Positions 55,530 through 63,743 of a stretch of 64,000 nt of DNA are shown here, one piece after another (within the stretch, counting starts at the first letter, position 1; every line of letters starts with the position of its first letter). The stretch covers positions 1-64,000 of the forward strand of contig JAHDLC010000005.1 in assembly GCA_018436595.1 (NCBI GenBank), in the 5' to 3' direction. The translations under genes were made by a program, and so were the position numbers. Below the pieces are notes generated by a model. It saw only the letters and a program-made list of their open reading frames with translations, searched no databases and was not told the DNA's origin. The stretch comes from Synergistaceae bacterium (GTDB taxonomy: Bacteria > Synergistota > Synergistia > Synergistales > Aminobacteriaceae).

Positions 55530-56506
55530 TCCCCTATTCCTCCCTCAGGTGCTGAAATGGTTTCCCATTCTACACCGTCCGGGGACGATTCTTCAGCCAC
55601 AAGGGCGGCAAAGGGAAAGCGTGTTCCCAGAACGTACTCAGCCGCAGCCTTCAAGGGCCGGTCCAGCCAGGCCGGAGAAAGGCCGGGCAGTTTTCTCCAC
55701 TGTCCCGGGAGGAGAGGGGCGTCAGGGTCGTCAAGACGGAAAAAAAGTATTCCTTCTTCAGCTTTTTTCATGAGACGGAGAAGAACGTCCGGAGTTTTCG
55801 ATGAGAGGACTGTCCCTTTCCCCCGTCCCGCGAGGAGGCTGTTTTCTCCTTTCTCCGAAACAAGAGGGGCATATTCCCACGGAACAATGGCCTTCGGATT
55901 TTTAAGGGATTGAACGAACTCGCTGAGGCGGTCGAAAGACACATCGGCCCAGTGCTTCCACTCCGCATCAGGCCGCTGGACGAGCACGGCCCTCATTCCG
56001 GCACGGCGCGCACCGACGAGGTCGTAGACAAAATCCCCCACCATGACGCATTTCCCTGAAGGAACACCGATCTGTTCCGCCGCGGACCAGAGTGCCTCGG
56101 GGGCCGGCTTCACCGGCGGCTCATCACGGCTCCGGACCACCGGGGGAAGGGGCAGCCCTGCCCTTTCAGCGGCGAGGATTATGGAGTCCATGCAGTTCCG
56201 TGAGACAACGCACCATGGAATATCCTCTCCTTCGAGCCACTCGAGCAGTTCACGGGCTCCCTCCACGGCAACCGCAGATTCAGCGCCTGCCATTTCCAGG
56301 TCATAAATGTCCTTTCGGAGCCGATCAGCAATAGACGGCGGAAGGGTTTCCAACGCTTCGAAAAGGGGCACGAACTTTCCGTCGAAATACCTGGCCCGCA
56401 GAGGTGCGAAATTCAGCCGCGTTTCAGCAAGAACACCGTCCCAGTCGAGGATAAACCCCTCGGAATCAGCGGGGTGCCAGAACGGCTCGATGATGCCTCC
56501 GGACAT
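55526..56506 (-). CDS. HAD-superfamily hydrolase with extra C-terminal domain
   Basis: A 326-residue protein starting at ATG 56506 (AAGGAGG upstream); a start at 56527 is possible but lies before the binding site. The HAD core has motif I FILDWDGVLAE (Asp nucleophile and second Asp), motif II VVSRN, and motif III plus IV VKPAPEALWSAAEQIGVPSG and CVMVGDFVYDLVGARRAG. This is a phosphatase/phosphonatase-type fold with a helical cap. About 110 further residues (from ENSLLAGRGKGTVLSSKTPD) make an alpha/beta extension that I do not recognise. Overlaps rarA. Substrate unknown. Confidence 0.82.
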   Translation of the reverse strand: MSGGIIEPFWHPADSEGFILDWDGVLAETRLNFAPLRARYFDGKFVPLFEALETLPPSIADRLRKDIYDLEMAGAESAVAVEGARELLEWLEGEDIPWCVVSRNCMDSIILAAERAGLPLPPVVRSRDEPPVKPAPEALWSAAEQIGVPSGKCVMVGDFVYDLVGARRAGMRAVLVQRPDAEWKHWADVSFDRLSEFVQSLKNPKAIVPWEYAPLVSEKGENSLLAGRGKGTVLSSKTPDVLLRLMKKAEEGILFFRLDDPDAPLLPGQWRKLPGLSPAWLDRPLKAAAEYVLGTRFPFAALVAEESSPDGVEWETISAPEGGIGE

Positions 56507-56530
56507 GGGTGCGCCTCCTTTTTGCACAAG

Positions 56531-56563
56531 ACAGGGGCGAGGGTGCTGCGTCCCCGCCCCTGT
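56531..56563 (-). terminator. Hairpin after the 6S-like RNA
   Basis: ACAGGGGCG (56531-56539) pairs with CGCCCCTGT (56555-56563), a 9-bp GC-rich stem. There is no T-run after it on the minus strand, so it may pause or process the transcript rather than end it; the HAD gene follows within 30 bp. Confidence 0.4.
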
Positions 56564-56572
56564 ATCTACCTC

Positions 56573-56757
56573 CCCCGCAATGTCGTGTCATGAACGTCTT
56601 GACCCGGTCCTTAACGTTTGGGGCCTGTTGAGCCTCAGTTCCGTCAATGCCGGAGCATTTCCATCACCGGCCCAAACTGTCAGCCCCGCAAGGCTCGAGT
56701 GTTGGCTCAAGACAAATATCACGATCACGGGCATCGCAGGGTATTGTCTTCTTTCTT
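56573..56757 (-). ncRNA. ssrS: Probable 6S RNA
   Basis: On the minus strand this stretch folds as a long rod. A closing stem pairs 56573-56582 with 56732-56741, a second 56596-56602 with 56707-56713, a third 56616-56625 with 56669-56677, and a terminal one 56650-56653 with 56667-56670. Between the second and third stems lies a large asymmetric bubble that carries a small hairpin (56682-56696). A rod with a central bubble is the hallmark of 6S RNA, which mimics an open promoter and binds sigma-70 RNA polymerase. A TATAAT lies just upstream. In Bacillus subtilis 6S-1 lies close to the rarA homologue; here rarA is two genes away. The sequence could instead be another structured RNA. Confidence 0.6.
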
Positions 56758-56764
56758 CACGCAT

Positions 56765-56770
56765 ATTATA
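56765..56770 (-). promoter_or_regulatory. -10 box of the 6S-like RNA
   Basis: TATAAT on the minus strand, placing the expected RNA start near 56757. It lies 7 bp downstream of the T-run of the focA terminator. No strong -35 box could be identified because that place is occupied by the terminator stem. Confidence 0.5.
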
Positions 56771-56776
56771 CCATAT

Positions 56777-56810
56777 AAAAAAGGAGGGACGCCTTTAGGG
56801 ACGCCCCTCC
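56777..56810 (-). terminator. Rho-independent terminator of focA
   Basis: On the minus strand GGAGGGGCG pairs with CGTCCCTCC (one G-T pair, 9-bp stem; plus-strand 56802-56810 and 56783-56791), followed by TTTTTT. It lies 23 bp after the focA stop. Confidence 0.8.
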
Positions 56811-56832
56811 GGGAAGATGCCCAGGCCTGTCT

Positions 56833-57654
56833 TTATTCGAGGTCCGTCAGTCCGTCTTTGAATATAAAATAGTAGAAAACCGCGACGAACAGGATTCCGC
56901 CGACCATGTTCCCTATCGTAACGGGAATGAGGTTGCCGAAGAACCCGCCGAGAGAGACGCTGGCCATTGCCTGCTCGGAAAGTCCGGAAGCGCTGACCGC
57001 TGCCGGTGTGCCCTTGAGAAGAAGACCGAGAGACATGAAGTACATGTTGGCGATGGAGTGCTCAAAACCGGCCGCAACGAAGGTCATGATGGGGAAGAAA
57101 ATTGCCCAGACCTTCCCGATGATGTCTGTGGCCGCCATGGACATCCAAACCGCGAGAACGACGATCCAGTTGCAGAGGACTCCGCGGAAGAAACCCTGGA
57201 TAAACGGAAGGGACATCTTGCCTGCCGCTACCTGGAGTGCCCTTCCCCCGACAGCGTTGTCCGCGAGGCCGGAGAAATAGATCAGGACTGCGATGATGAT
57301 GCTGCCGATCAGGTTGGCGGTGTAAACCCATCCCCAGTTCCTGAGGATCTTCTTCATTGGGGTGCAGCCCGCGAGAAAGCCGAGGGGCATCATGCAGTTT
57401 CCCGTGAAGAGTTCAGAACCGCTGATAACCACCATCATGAGTCCAACGCTGAACACGGCGCCGGACATAAAGCGGGTGAACCCGCTGCCGAAGTGCTGGG
57501 TCATATCGTGGGACACCACCGTCATCAGCCATCCCGCGAAGGCAATGTACGCTCCCGCGAGGATTCCCATGAGCATCATCTGGCGGACCGAAAGATTCCC
57601 CTTGACCTTTGATACCGCGCATGCTGCCTTTGCAAGTTCTGCAGGCGTTTTCAT
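56833..57654 (-). CDS. focA: Formate/nitrite transporter family channel (FocA-like)
   Basis: A 273-residue FNT-family membrane channel, expected to form pentamers in the inner membrane. Six hydrophobic segments are visible, with family motifs GILAGAYIAFAGWL, MVVISGSELFTGNCMMPLGF (about 92-111) and an AGFEHSIANMYFM segment with the pore His (about 193-205, HSIANM). The position immediately after the formate dehydrogenase gene points to formate rather than nitrite as substrate. It has its own terminator; an internal hairpin separates it from fdhA. Confidence 0.9.
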   Translation of the reverse strand: MKTPAELAKAACAVSKVKGNLSVRQMMLMGILAGAYIAFAGWLMTVVSHDMTQHFGSGFTRFMSGAVFSVGLMMVVISGSELFTGNCMMPLGFLAGCTPMKKILRNWGWVYTANLIGSIIIAVLIYFSGLADNAVGGRALQVAAGKMSLPFIQGFFRGVLCNWIVVLAVWMSMAATDIIGKVWAIFFPIMTFVAAGFEHSIANMYFMSLGLLLKGTPAAVSASGLSEQAMASVSLGGFFGNLIPVTIGNMVGGILFVAVFYYFIFKDGLTDLE

Positions 57655-57709
57655 TCTTTTCCCTTCCTCCTGTCGCTTGTTTTGATTGTATTTTCAATTC
57701 AATGTAACG

Positions 57710-57743
57710 CCGGGAATCCGGAAACATCATTCCGGATTCCCGG
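57710..57743. terminator. Perfect hairpin between fdhA and focA
   Basis: CCGGGAATCCGGAA (57710-57723) pairs with TTCCGGATTCCCGG (57730-57743), a 14-bp perfect stem with a 6-base loop. No T-run follows on either strand. It could slow transcription into focA or protect the end of the fdhA message, giving unequal amounts of enzyme and channel. Confidence 0.5.
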
Positions 57744-57758
57744 AAAATCATGCCCAAA

Positions 57759-60467
57759 CTAGGATTTTTCGACCCTGACGGCGCTGACCTTGAATCCCGG
57801 GGTCTTTGAGACAGGATCGACCTGTGAGGACGTCAGGCTGTTGGCCGGTGTTTCGCTGAAATGGAAGGGCAGGAAGACCATACCAGCCGGAACCCTGTCA
57901 GTCACCTTCACCGCACCGGCGACAGATCCCCTTCGGGAAGACACCCTGATCATCTCCCCGTCGTTACAGCCGAGGGACCGGGCATCAGCGGGGTTGACTT
58001 CGATGGCCATTTCCTTGATGAAGTCGCCGGTGGAACTGCGACGCGTCATGCTTCCGGAGTGGTAATGATACAGAACCCGGCCTGTGGTGGCGAGGAAAGG
58101 ATATTCCTCGTCCGGCCACTCGTGGGGAGCCTGCCATTCGCAGGGTGAAAAGTCCGCCTTGCCTCTCGGGAAGCCGGCAGTGTAGAGAATGGGGGTGCCG
58201 GGGTGGTCGCAGGCCGGGCAGGGCCAGTTCAGAGAACCGCCCTCAAGGCGCCCGTAGGTTATCCCCGCATAGCTGGGTGTGATTTTTGCAATGGCATTAA
58301 AGATTGTTTCTGGGGATGTCATGTCATCCCACGGGGCTCCCATCCGCTTGCCCACGGCCAGAAGAATTTCCCAGTCAGGCCTTGCCTCGCCGGGTGAATC
58401 CACCGCTTTCCGCACCCTTTGGACAGCCCTGCAGGTATTGGTGAAGGTTCCGTCCTTTTCCCCCCAGCTGGAGGCTGGAAGCACCACGTGGGCCAGTTCG
58501 GCGGTTTCGGTGAGGAAAATATCCTGGACGACGAGGAACTCAAGATTCTTCAGGGCATGGCGGACATGGCCTGAATCGGGTTCCGTCACCATGGAGTTTT
58601 CACCCATGATGTACAGGCCCCTGATTTTCCCTTCTCCGGCGGCCTCCATCATCTCGACCACGGAAAGGCCAGGAGTTTCAGGGATATCGGCGCCCCAGAC
58701 ATCCTTCGCTTTCTGTCTCGCTGCCGGAAGGGCAACCTTCTGGTATCCGGGAATAACGTCGGGAAGGCAGCCCATGTCGCAGGCTCCCTGGACGTTGTTC
58801 TGTCCCCTGAGGGGGTTCACTCCCGTGCCGGGCCGTCCCAGCATTCCACAGAGGAGAGCCAGGTTCGCCACTGTCCGGACATTGTTCGTTCCCGTCACGT
58901 GCTGGGTGATTCCCATGGTGTAGAAGATGGCGGAATTCGGTCCCCTGGCGTATGCCCTTGCGGCGTCCTCAATGAGTTCCGGAGCGACGCCGGTGATCCC
59001 GGAGACATACTCCGGGGTGTACCGTGCCACGGTCTCCCTCAGCTTATCAAAGTTGTTCACGTTCTTTTCGACGAATTCCGCCGCATGGAGATTCTCGCGG
59101 ATGATCACATGCATCAGTCCGTTGAGGAGGGCTACGTCGGAACCGCTTTTCTGCCGGATGTAAACATCGGCATATTTCGCCATTTCGATTTTCCGGGGAT
59201 CGCAGACTATGAGGGTGCACTTGCCCTTCCGCTTCTGCTCCTTGATGAAGGAACCGATGACGGGGTGGTTTTCAGTGGTGTTCGAGCCGATGATGAGAAT
59301 GGTGTCGGCCGACTTGATGGATTCGAAGTCATTGGTCATTGCGCCGCTTCCGAGGGTCTCGCCGAGACCCGCAACTGTGGCGCTGTGTCACAGATGGGCA
59401 CAGTGGTCGACGTTGTTGGTGCCCATCACCTCCCTTGCGAGGCGCTGCATGAGATAGTTCTCCTCGTTGGTGCACCGGGCGGAAGAGAAGAAGCCGAGAG
59501 CGTCTCCGCCGTGCCTCTCCTTTATGCTGCCGAGCTTTTCCGCCACCAGGGAAAGGGCTTCGTCCCAGGAGGCCTTCCGGAAGGTGTCTCCCTCACGGAT
59601 AAGGGGTGTCGTAAGCCTGTCTTCGCTGTTGACGAACTGCCAGGCAAACCGTCCCTTGACGCAGGATCTTCCTTTGTTCAGGGCCGTGGGGCTGGAGTAG
59701 TTCGTCGTGACGTTGGCTATTTTGCCGGTTTTCCTGTTGACGTTGATTTCCACTTCGCAGCCGACTCCGCAATAGGAGCAGACGGTCTTGACCTTTTCAA
59801 TGTCCCAGGGGCGGCCCATGCCGAGAGCAGTCTTCTCGGAGAGGGCGCCGACCGGACAGACCTGAACGCACTGGCCGCAGAACACACAGTCGGACAGTTC
59901 TATGGGAGATCCGACAGGGGGCTGGATTGATGTCCTGATGCCCCGTCCCTGGAAATCAATGGCGTGGTACTGGGCCTGCTCTTCGCATACGCGTACACAC
60001 CGGCCGCACAGAATACACTTGTTCAGGTCGCGGACATAGAAGGGATTGGCATCTTCGTACTCGTGAGAGGTATTCGTGTCACCGGGATCGGCATAGCTGG
60101 ATTCCTTGACTCCCAGTTCGTAGGCCACGTCCTGGAGTTCGCACTTGCCGTTGCTCGGGCAGGAGAAACAGTTCAGAGGATGGCGTACAAGAATGAGCTC
60201 GAGCACCGCTTTCCGGGCCTCGATAACCTTCGGGGTATTTGTGAAAACCACCATGCCCGGCGTAAGGGGTGTAGTACAGGCAGGAAGAAGCTTCGGGTTC
60301 TTCTCCGCTTCGACGAGACAGATCCTGCATGCACCGAAGGGGGAAACCGCAGGATGGTCGCAAAGGGTGGGTATATGGATACCGTTCGCCTTCGCCGCCT
60401 GCAGGATGGTCATCCCGGGTTCGGCACTTATCTCTTTGCCGTTGATGATCGCTTGTATGGCGTCCAT
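57759..60467 (-). CDS. fdhA: Formate dehydrogenase catalytic subunit, selenocysteine-containing, NuoG-like N-terminus
   Basis: A single 902-residue protein read through an in-frame UGA at 59388-59390 as selenocysteine (residue 360, context NNVDHCAHL-Sec-HSATVAGLGE), the catalytic Mo/W ligand. ATG 60467 has AGGAGA upstream. N-terminus: a 2Fe-2S domain (Cys36, 47, 50, 64), a His-Cys3 region (HPLNCFSCPSNGKCEL), two 4Fe-4S motifs (CILCGRCVRVCEE; CVFCGQCVQVCPVGAL), then the MopB 4Fe-4S motif VCSYCGVGCEVEI. The rest is the molybdopterin domain, with RGQNNVQGACDMGCLPDVIP and a C-terminal MopB domain (VNPADARSLGCNDGEMIRV). It oxidises formate or reduces CO2. The electrons pass through the adjacent NuoE/NuoF-like subunits to NAD(P) and probably ferredoxin. 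Confidence 0.93.
59341..59390 (-). promoter_or_regulatory. Selenocysteine UGA with SECIS-like hairpin
   Basis: The UGA (59388-59390) is followed on the minus strand by a 7-bp perfect stem (arms 59364-59370 and 59354-59360, GGGTCTC/GAGACCC) around a 3-base loop, starting 17 bases after the UGA. An outer stem GCGCC/GGCGC (59379-59383 with 59341-59345) extends it. Position and shape fit a bacterial SECIS for SelB-directed decoding. selA, selB, selC and selD are not in the window. Confidence 0.7.
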
Positions 60468-60489
60468 TTTCAGATCATCTCCTTCTTGC

Positions 60490-62283
60490 TTAACCTTTGG
60501 AAATAGCGCCGACGGGGCAGTTGGCCATGCAGGCGCCGCACTTGATGCATTTTTCCTGGTCAATGAGGTGGGGCTCCTTCACTTTGCCGGAAATGCAGTT
60601 CACCGGGCAGTTCCTGGCGCACTTGGTGCAGCCTATGCACTTCGCCGGGTCGATGGTATAGCGGAGAAGGCTCTGGCACGCTCCGGCAGGGCACCGTTTT
60701 TCGTTGATGTGAGCCTCGTACTCGTGCCGGAAGTATTTCAGCGTCGTCAGCACCGGGTTTGGAGCTGTTCCGCCCAGGGCGCAGAGGGATGTCGCCTTGA
60801 TCTGTTCGCCGAGATACTGCAGGGTATCGAGGTCTTCAGGTTTTCCGTTGCCCTCGGTGATCCTGGTCAGGATATCGAGCATCTTCTTCGTCCCTTCCCG
60901 GCAGGGAACGCATTTTCCGCAGGATTCCCTCTGGGTGAACTCAAGAAAGAATTTCGCGGTGTCCACCATGCAGTTCGATTCGTCGAGGACGACAAGACCG
61001 CCGGAACCCATGATGGCTCCCGCCGCCGTGAGAGATTCGTAATCCACGGGAAGGTCGAGGTGCTCCTCCACGAGACAGCCTCCGGAGGGGCCGCCGATCT
61101 GAACCGCCTTGAATTTCTTGTCGCCGATGATGCCGCCGCCGATCTCGTAGACGATTTCCCTTATTGTGATACCCATGGGGACTTCAACAAGACCGGTGTT
61201 TTTGACTTTCCCCGTGAGGGCGAACACCTTTGTGCCCTTGGACTTTTCCGTCCCCATGGCTGCGAAGCATTCGGCACCCTGGAGCATGATCCGCGGCACG
61301 TTTGCCCATGTCTCCACGTTGTTGATGTTCGTGGGCTTGCCCCAGAGACCCTTGACCGCCGGGAACGGTGGCCGGGGCCGGGGCATTCCCCTCTGTCCCT
61401 CGATGGATGCCATGAGAGCCGTTTCCTCGCCGCACACGAAGGCGCCTGCACCTTCTTTGATATGCAGATCGAAGCTGAAATCGGTTCCCAGGACATTCTC
61501 GCCAAGGAGGCCGTATTCGGTGGCCTGGTGTATGGCCGTCTGGAGTCTCTTGATGGCCAGGGGATATTCCGCGCGGCAGTAAATATATCCTTCGTCGGCT
61601 CCCATGGCATAGGCGCCGATCATCATGCCTTCCAGAACGGCGTGGGGATCGCCCTCAAGAATGGACCGGTCCATGAATGCCCCTGGGTCGCCTTCGTCGG
61701 CGTTGCAGATGACGTATTTCTTGTTTCCCGGGGAAGCCGCGCAGAAACTCCACTTGAGACCTGTGGGGAAACCGCCGCCGCCCCGCCCGCGAAGGCCCGA
61801 TTTTTTCATTTCCTCGATGACCGCTGCGGGAGACATTTCGGTGATGCATTTTCCCAGGGCCTGGTATCCGTCCCTGGAAATATACTCGTCGATGTTGTCC
61901 GGGTTGATATAGCCGCAGTTGCTGAGGACAATTCGATGCTGTTTCCCGTAGAAGGGGATTTCCTTGTAATGACATACTTTCTGTGCTGAAATGGGTTCCT
62001 TGTAGAGAAGCCGGTTGACTATGCGCCCCTTGTAGAGATGCTCTTCCACTATTTCGGCGACATCCTCGGGCTTGACCTGCGAATAGAAAGTTCCTTCCGG
62101 GTAGACGACGACGATGGGGCCGAATTCGCACATTCCGTGGCAGCCGGTGGCGATGACCAGGACTTCCTTGTCGAGGTTCTTCTTCTGCAGCTCTTCCCGG
62201 AAGGTTTCGAGTACCTTCGGCGATCCTCCCGAAGCGCAGCCTGTCCCGTGGCAGATGAGAACGTGTGCTCTGTATAAAGCCAT
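60490..62283 (-). CDS. nuoF: NuoF-like NAD(P)-binding subunit of the formate dehydrogenase complex (HndC-like)
   Basis: A 597-residue protein. Domain order: N-terminal thioredoxin-like 2Fe-2S (CHGTGCASGG; ATGCHGMCEFGP), the FMN/NADH-binding domain with GLRGRGGGGFPTGLKW and CNADEGDPGAFMDR, the SLBB segment, the 4Fe-4S motif SCGKCVPCREGTKKML, and a C-terminal two-cluster ferredoxin (CIGCTKCARNCPVN; CIKCGACMANCPVGAI). This is the layout of HndC/HydB and of NuoF with added FeS domains, used in electron-bifurcating hydrogenases and formate dehydrogenases. GGGGAGGAG precedes the ATG. It ends 22 bp before fdhA. Confidence 0.93.
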   Translation of the reverse strand: MALYRAHVLICHGTGCASGGSPKVLETFREELQKKNLDKEVLVIATGCHGMCEFGPIVVVYPEGTFYSQVKPEDVAEIVEEHLYKGRIVNRLLYKEPISAQKVCHYKEIPFYGKQHRIVLSNCGYINPDNIDEYISRDGYQALGKCITEMSPAAVIEEMKKSGLRGRGGGGFPTGLKWSFCAASPGNKKYVICNADEGDPGAFMDRSILEGDPHAVLEGMMIGAYAMGADEGYIYCRAEYPLAIKRLQTAIHQATEYGLLGENVLGTDFSFDLHIKEGAGAFVCGEETALMASIEGQRGMPRPRPPFPAVKGLWGKPTNINNVETWANVPRIMLQGAECFAAMGTEKSKGTKVFALTGKVKNTGLVEVPMGITIREIVYEIGGGIIGDKKFKAVQIGGPSGGCLVEEHLDLPVDYESLTAAGAIMGSGGLVVLDESNCMVDTAKFFLEFTQRESCGKCVPCREGTKKMLDILTRITEGNGKPEDLDTLQYLGEQIKATSLCALGGTAPNPVLTTLKYFRHEYEAHINEKRCPAGACQSLLRYTIDPAKCIGCTKCARNCPVNCISGKVKEPHLIDQEKCIKCGACMANCPVGAISKG

Positions 62284-62301
62284 TGTCTTCTCCTCCCCGA
62301 T

Positions 62302-62682
62302 TTAGTCAGCCCTGCCGAAGAGCTTGTCCTGGACAATGCGGCCGTTGACTACATGTTCTGAAATTATCCGTGTCACATCAGCCGGCGTGACGAGGCAATA
62401 GGTGATTCTCGGTTCGCCGGGGCGGATCACGTCGAGAAGCGGTTCATTCTGGCACATGCCGATGCAGCCGGTTGTCTCCACCGCTACATTGTGGAGTTTT
62501 CTCGTTTCGAGTTCCTTCAGGACGGCGTTCATGATTTCCCGCGCCCCGGCAGCGATGCCGCATGTCCCCATTCCGAGGATGATCTTTACCTTGTCATCTT
62601 CGGAACGGGCGGACGTCAGGTCTCCGGTTTTTTCCTTAAGCTTCCGGAGGTCGTCCAGGCTACGAATCTTTTTTTCGGTCAT
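62302..62682 (-). CDS. hndB: Thioredoxin-like 2Fe-2S ferredoxin (HndB-like)
   Basis: A 126-residue protein with ILGMGTCGIAAGAREIMNAV (about 30-49) and ETTGCIGMCQNEPLLDVIRP (about 69-88); the four cysteines (two per segment, spaced CGIA... and CIGMC) fit the thioredoxin-like 2Fe-2S ferredoxin family. In the NADP-reducing hydrogenase of Desulfovibrio, HndB is this small subunit. Here it probably carries electrons between the NuoE- and NuoF-like subunits. It starts 36 bp after the HATPase stop and ends 18 bp before nuoF. Confidence 0.88.
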   Translation of the reverse strand: MTEKKIRSLDDLRKLKEKTGDLTSARSEDDKVKIILGMGTCGIAAGAREIMNAVLKELETRKLHNVAVETTGCIGMCQNEPLLDVIRPGEPRITYCLVTPADVTRIISEHVVNGRIVQDKLFGRAD

Positions 62683-62718
62683 TCATTTCACCCCTGTGAT
62701 CAGAATGGTATTTCCAGG

Positions 62719-63261
62719 CTACTCGTACAGTTCATCGATATTGGTTTCAATATATTCTTTTACTCCCAGGGCGAGCGCAGGCTCGAGAAAAACATTTCCA
62801 CCACCGAGGGTTTCTCTGAGTTCCACGCTGTCCGCAGAGAATTCCTTTTCGTTCCGCCTGTGGATATATTTCCACGCAATGCCGGGATAGCCTATGAATA
62901 AGGTCATGAGCGTAGAGGGAACGTCACCGAGAGGCGGCACATCGATTGATGTCTTCAAAAATGAGGCCGTCACCTGCGTTCCCCTTCCGGGTTCGGAGGA
63001 AACGGAAAAAACTCCTCCGCACAGTTCCGCAAGCTGTTTGAGAAAAGGAAGACCAAGTCCTACCCTTCGTTCCGTCCTCGTTGTGTAGAAAGGGTTCACT
63101 ACGGCTTTGACAGTTTCTTCCGTCATTCCCCGTCCATTGTCTCTGACGGACAGAAGAAGCATGTCACCGGAATCATCGATGGAAATGGAAATTTCATCGG
63201 CTCCGGCGTTCACGCCGTTTTCCGCGATATCGAGGATGTGGTGGGAAAGGTCCTCGAGCAT
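62719..63261 (-). CDS. HATPase-domain protein within the formate dehydrogenase operon
   Basis: A 180-residue protein starting at ATG 63261, two bases after the nuoE stop (TGATCATG), so translation is probably coupled. It is a lone GHKL ATPase domain: N box SHHILDIAENGVNAGADEIS, G1 VRDNGRGM, and G2 GLGLPFLKQLAELCGG. It lacks a dimerisation/phosphoacceptor His domain and any sensor or membrane part, so it cannot be an ordinary histidine kinase. The last 70 residues are an unrecognised tail. Similar anti-sigma-like or kinase-like small proteins occur in hydrogenase and formate dehydrogenase operons of anaerobes; the role is unknown, perhaps regulation of the complex. Confidence 0.8.
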   Translation of the reverse strand: MLEDLSHHILDIAENGVNAGADEISISIDDSGDMLLLSVRDNGRGMTEETVKAVVNPFYTTRTERRVGLGLPFLKQLAELCGGVFSVSSEPGRGTQVTASFLKTSIDVPPLGDVPSTLMTLFIGYPGIAWKYIHRRNEKEFSADSVELRETLGGGNVFLEPALALGVKEYIETNIDELYE

Positions 63262-63263
63262 GA

Positions 63264-63743
63264 TCAGGAATAATTGTCGAGGAATGCCTGAAGTTTCGCA
63301 GGATCGTCTGTAAGCCTTCCGTGAGTGTCCTCGTCGATCATCACGACCGGAGCCAAACCGCAGCATCCAAGGCAGGCGACAGGTTCGAGGGTGAAGCGAA
63401 GGTCCTCGGTTGTTCCGTTCTCCTCGATGCCGAGCATGCTCATGATTCTTTCCATTATTTTGGCGCTCCCCCGTACGTGGCAGGCGGTTCCCCTGCAGAC
63501 CCTGATGATATGTCTTCCCCTGGGCTTCAGATGGAACTGGGCGTAAAACGTTGCTACTCCATACAGTTCCGCAAGAGGCACCGAAAGTTCTTCGGATATG
63601 GCCTCCATAGCCTCGCGGGAAAGGTACCCTATCTGCTTTTGGGTCTCCTGCAGAACAGGTATGACGCCGCCCTGCTTTCCTTTCCACGGCGCCGTTATTT
63701 CCCGCACCAAAGACCGCGCGTCCTGCTGTGTTCCGACAACCAT
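63264..63743 (-). CDS. nuoE: NuoE-like 2Fe-2S subunit (HndA-like)
   Basis: A 159-residue protein, first gene of the operon, with GGAGG seven bases before ATG 63743. It has the NuoE pattern: GVIPVLQETQKQIGYLSREA, AELYGVATFYAQFHLKP and the 2Fe-2S ligands CRGTACHVRG (about 91-100) and CLGCCGLAPVVMI (about 128-140). It binds one 2Fe-2S cluster and pairs with the NuoF-like subunit. Confidence 0.93.
   Translation of the reverse strand: MVVGTQQDARSLVREITAPWKGKQGGVIPVLQETQKQIGYLSREAMEAISEELSVPLAELYGVATFYAQFHLKPRGRHIIRVCRGTACHVRGSAKIMERIMSMLGIEENGTTEDLRFTLEPVACLGCCGLAPVVMIDEDTHGRLTDDPAKLQAFLDNYS

Noticed and set aside
57759-60563. fdhA as two genes or a pseudogene broken by a stop codon
   Set aside because: The only break is UGA at the selenocysteine position with flanking residues in frame and a following hairpin.
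60145-61989. Long rightward open frame (614 codons)
   Set aside because: Antisense to nuoF and fdhA, both with complete Fe-S and nucleotide motifs.
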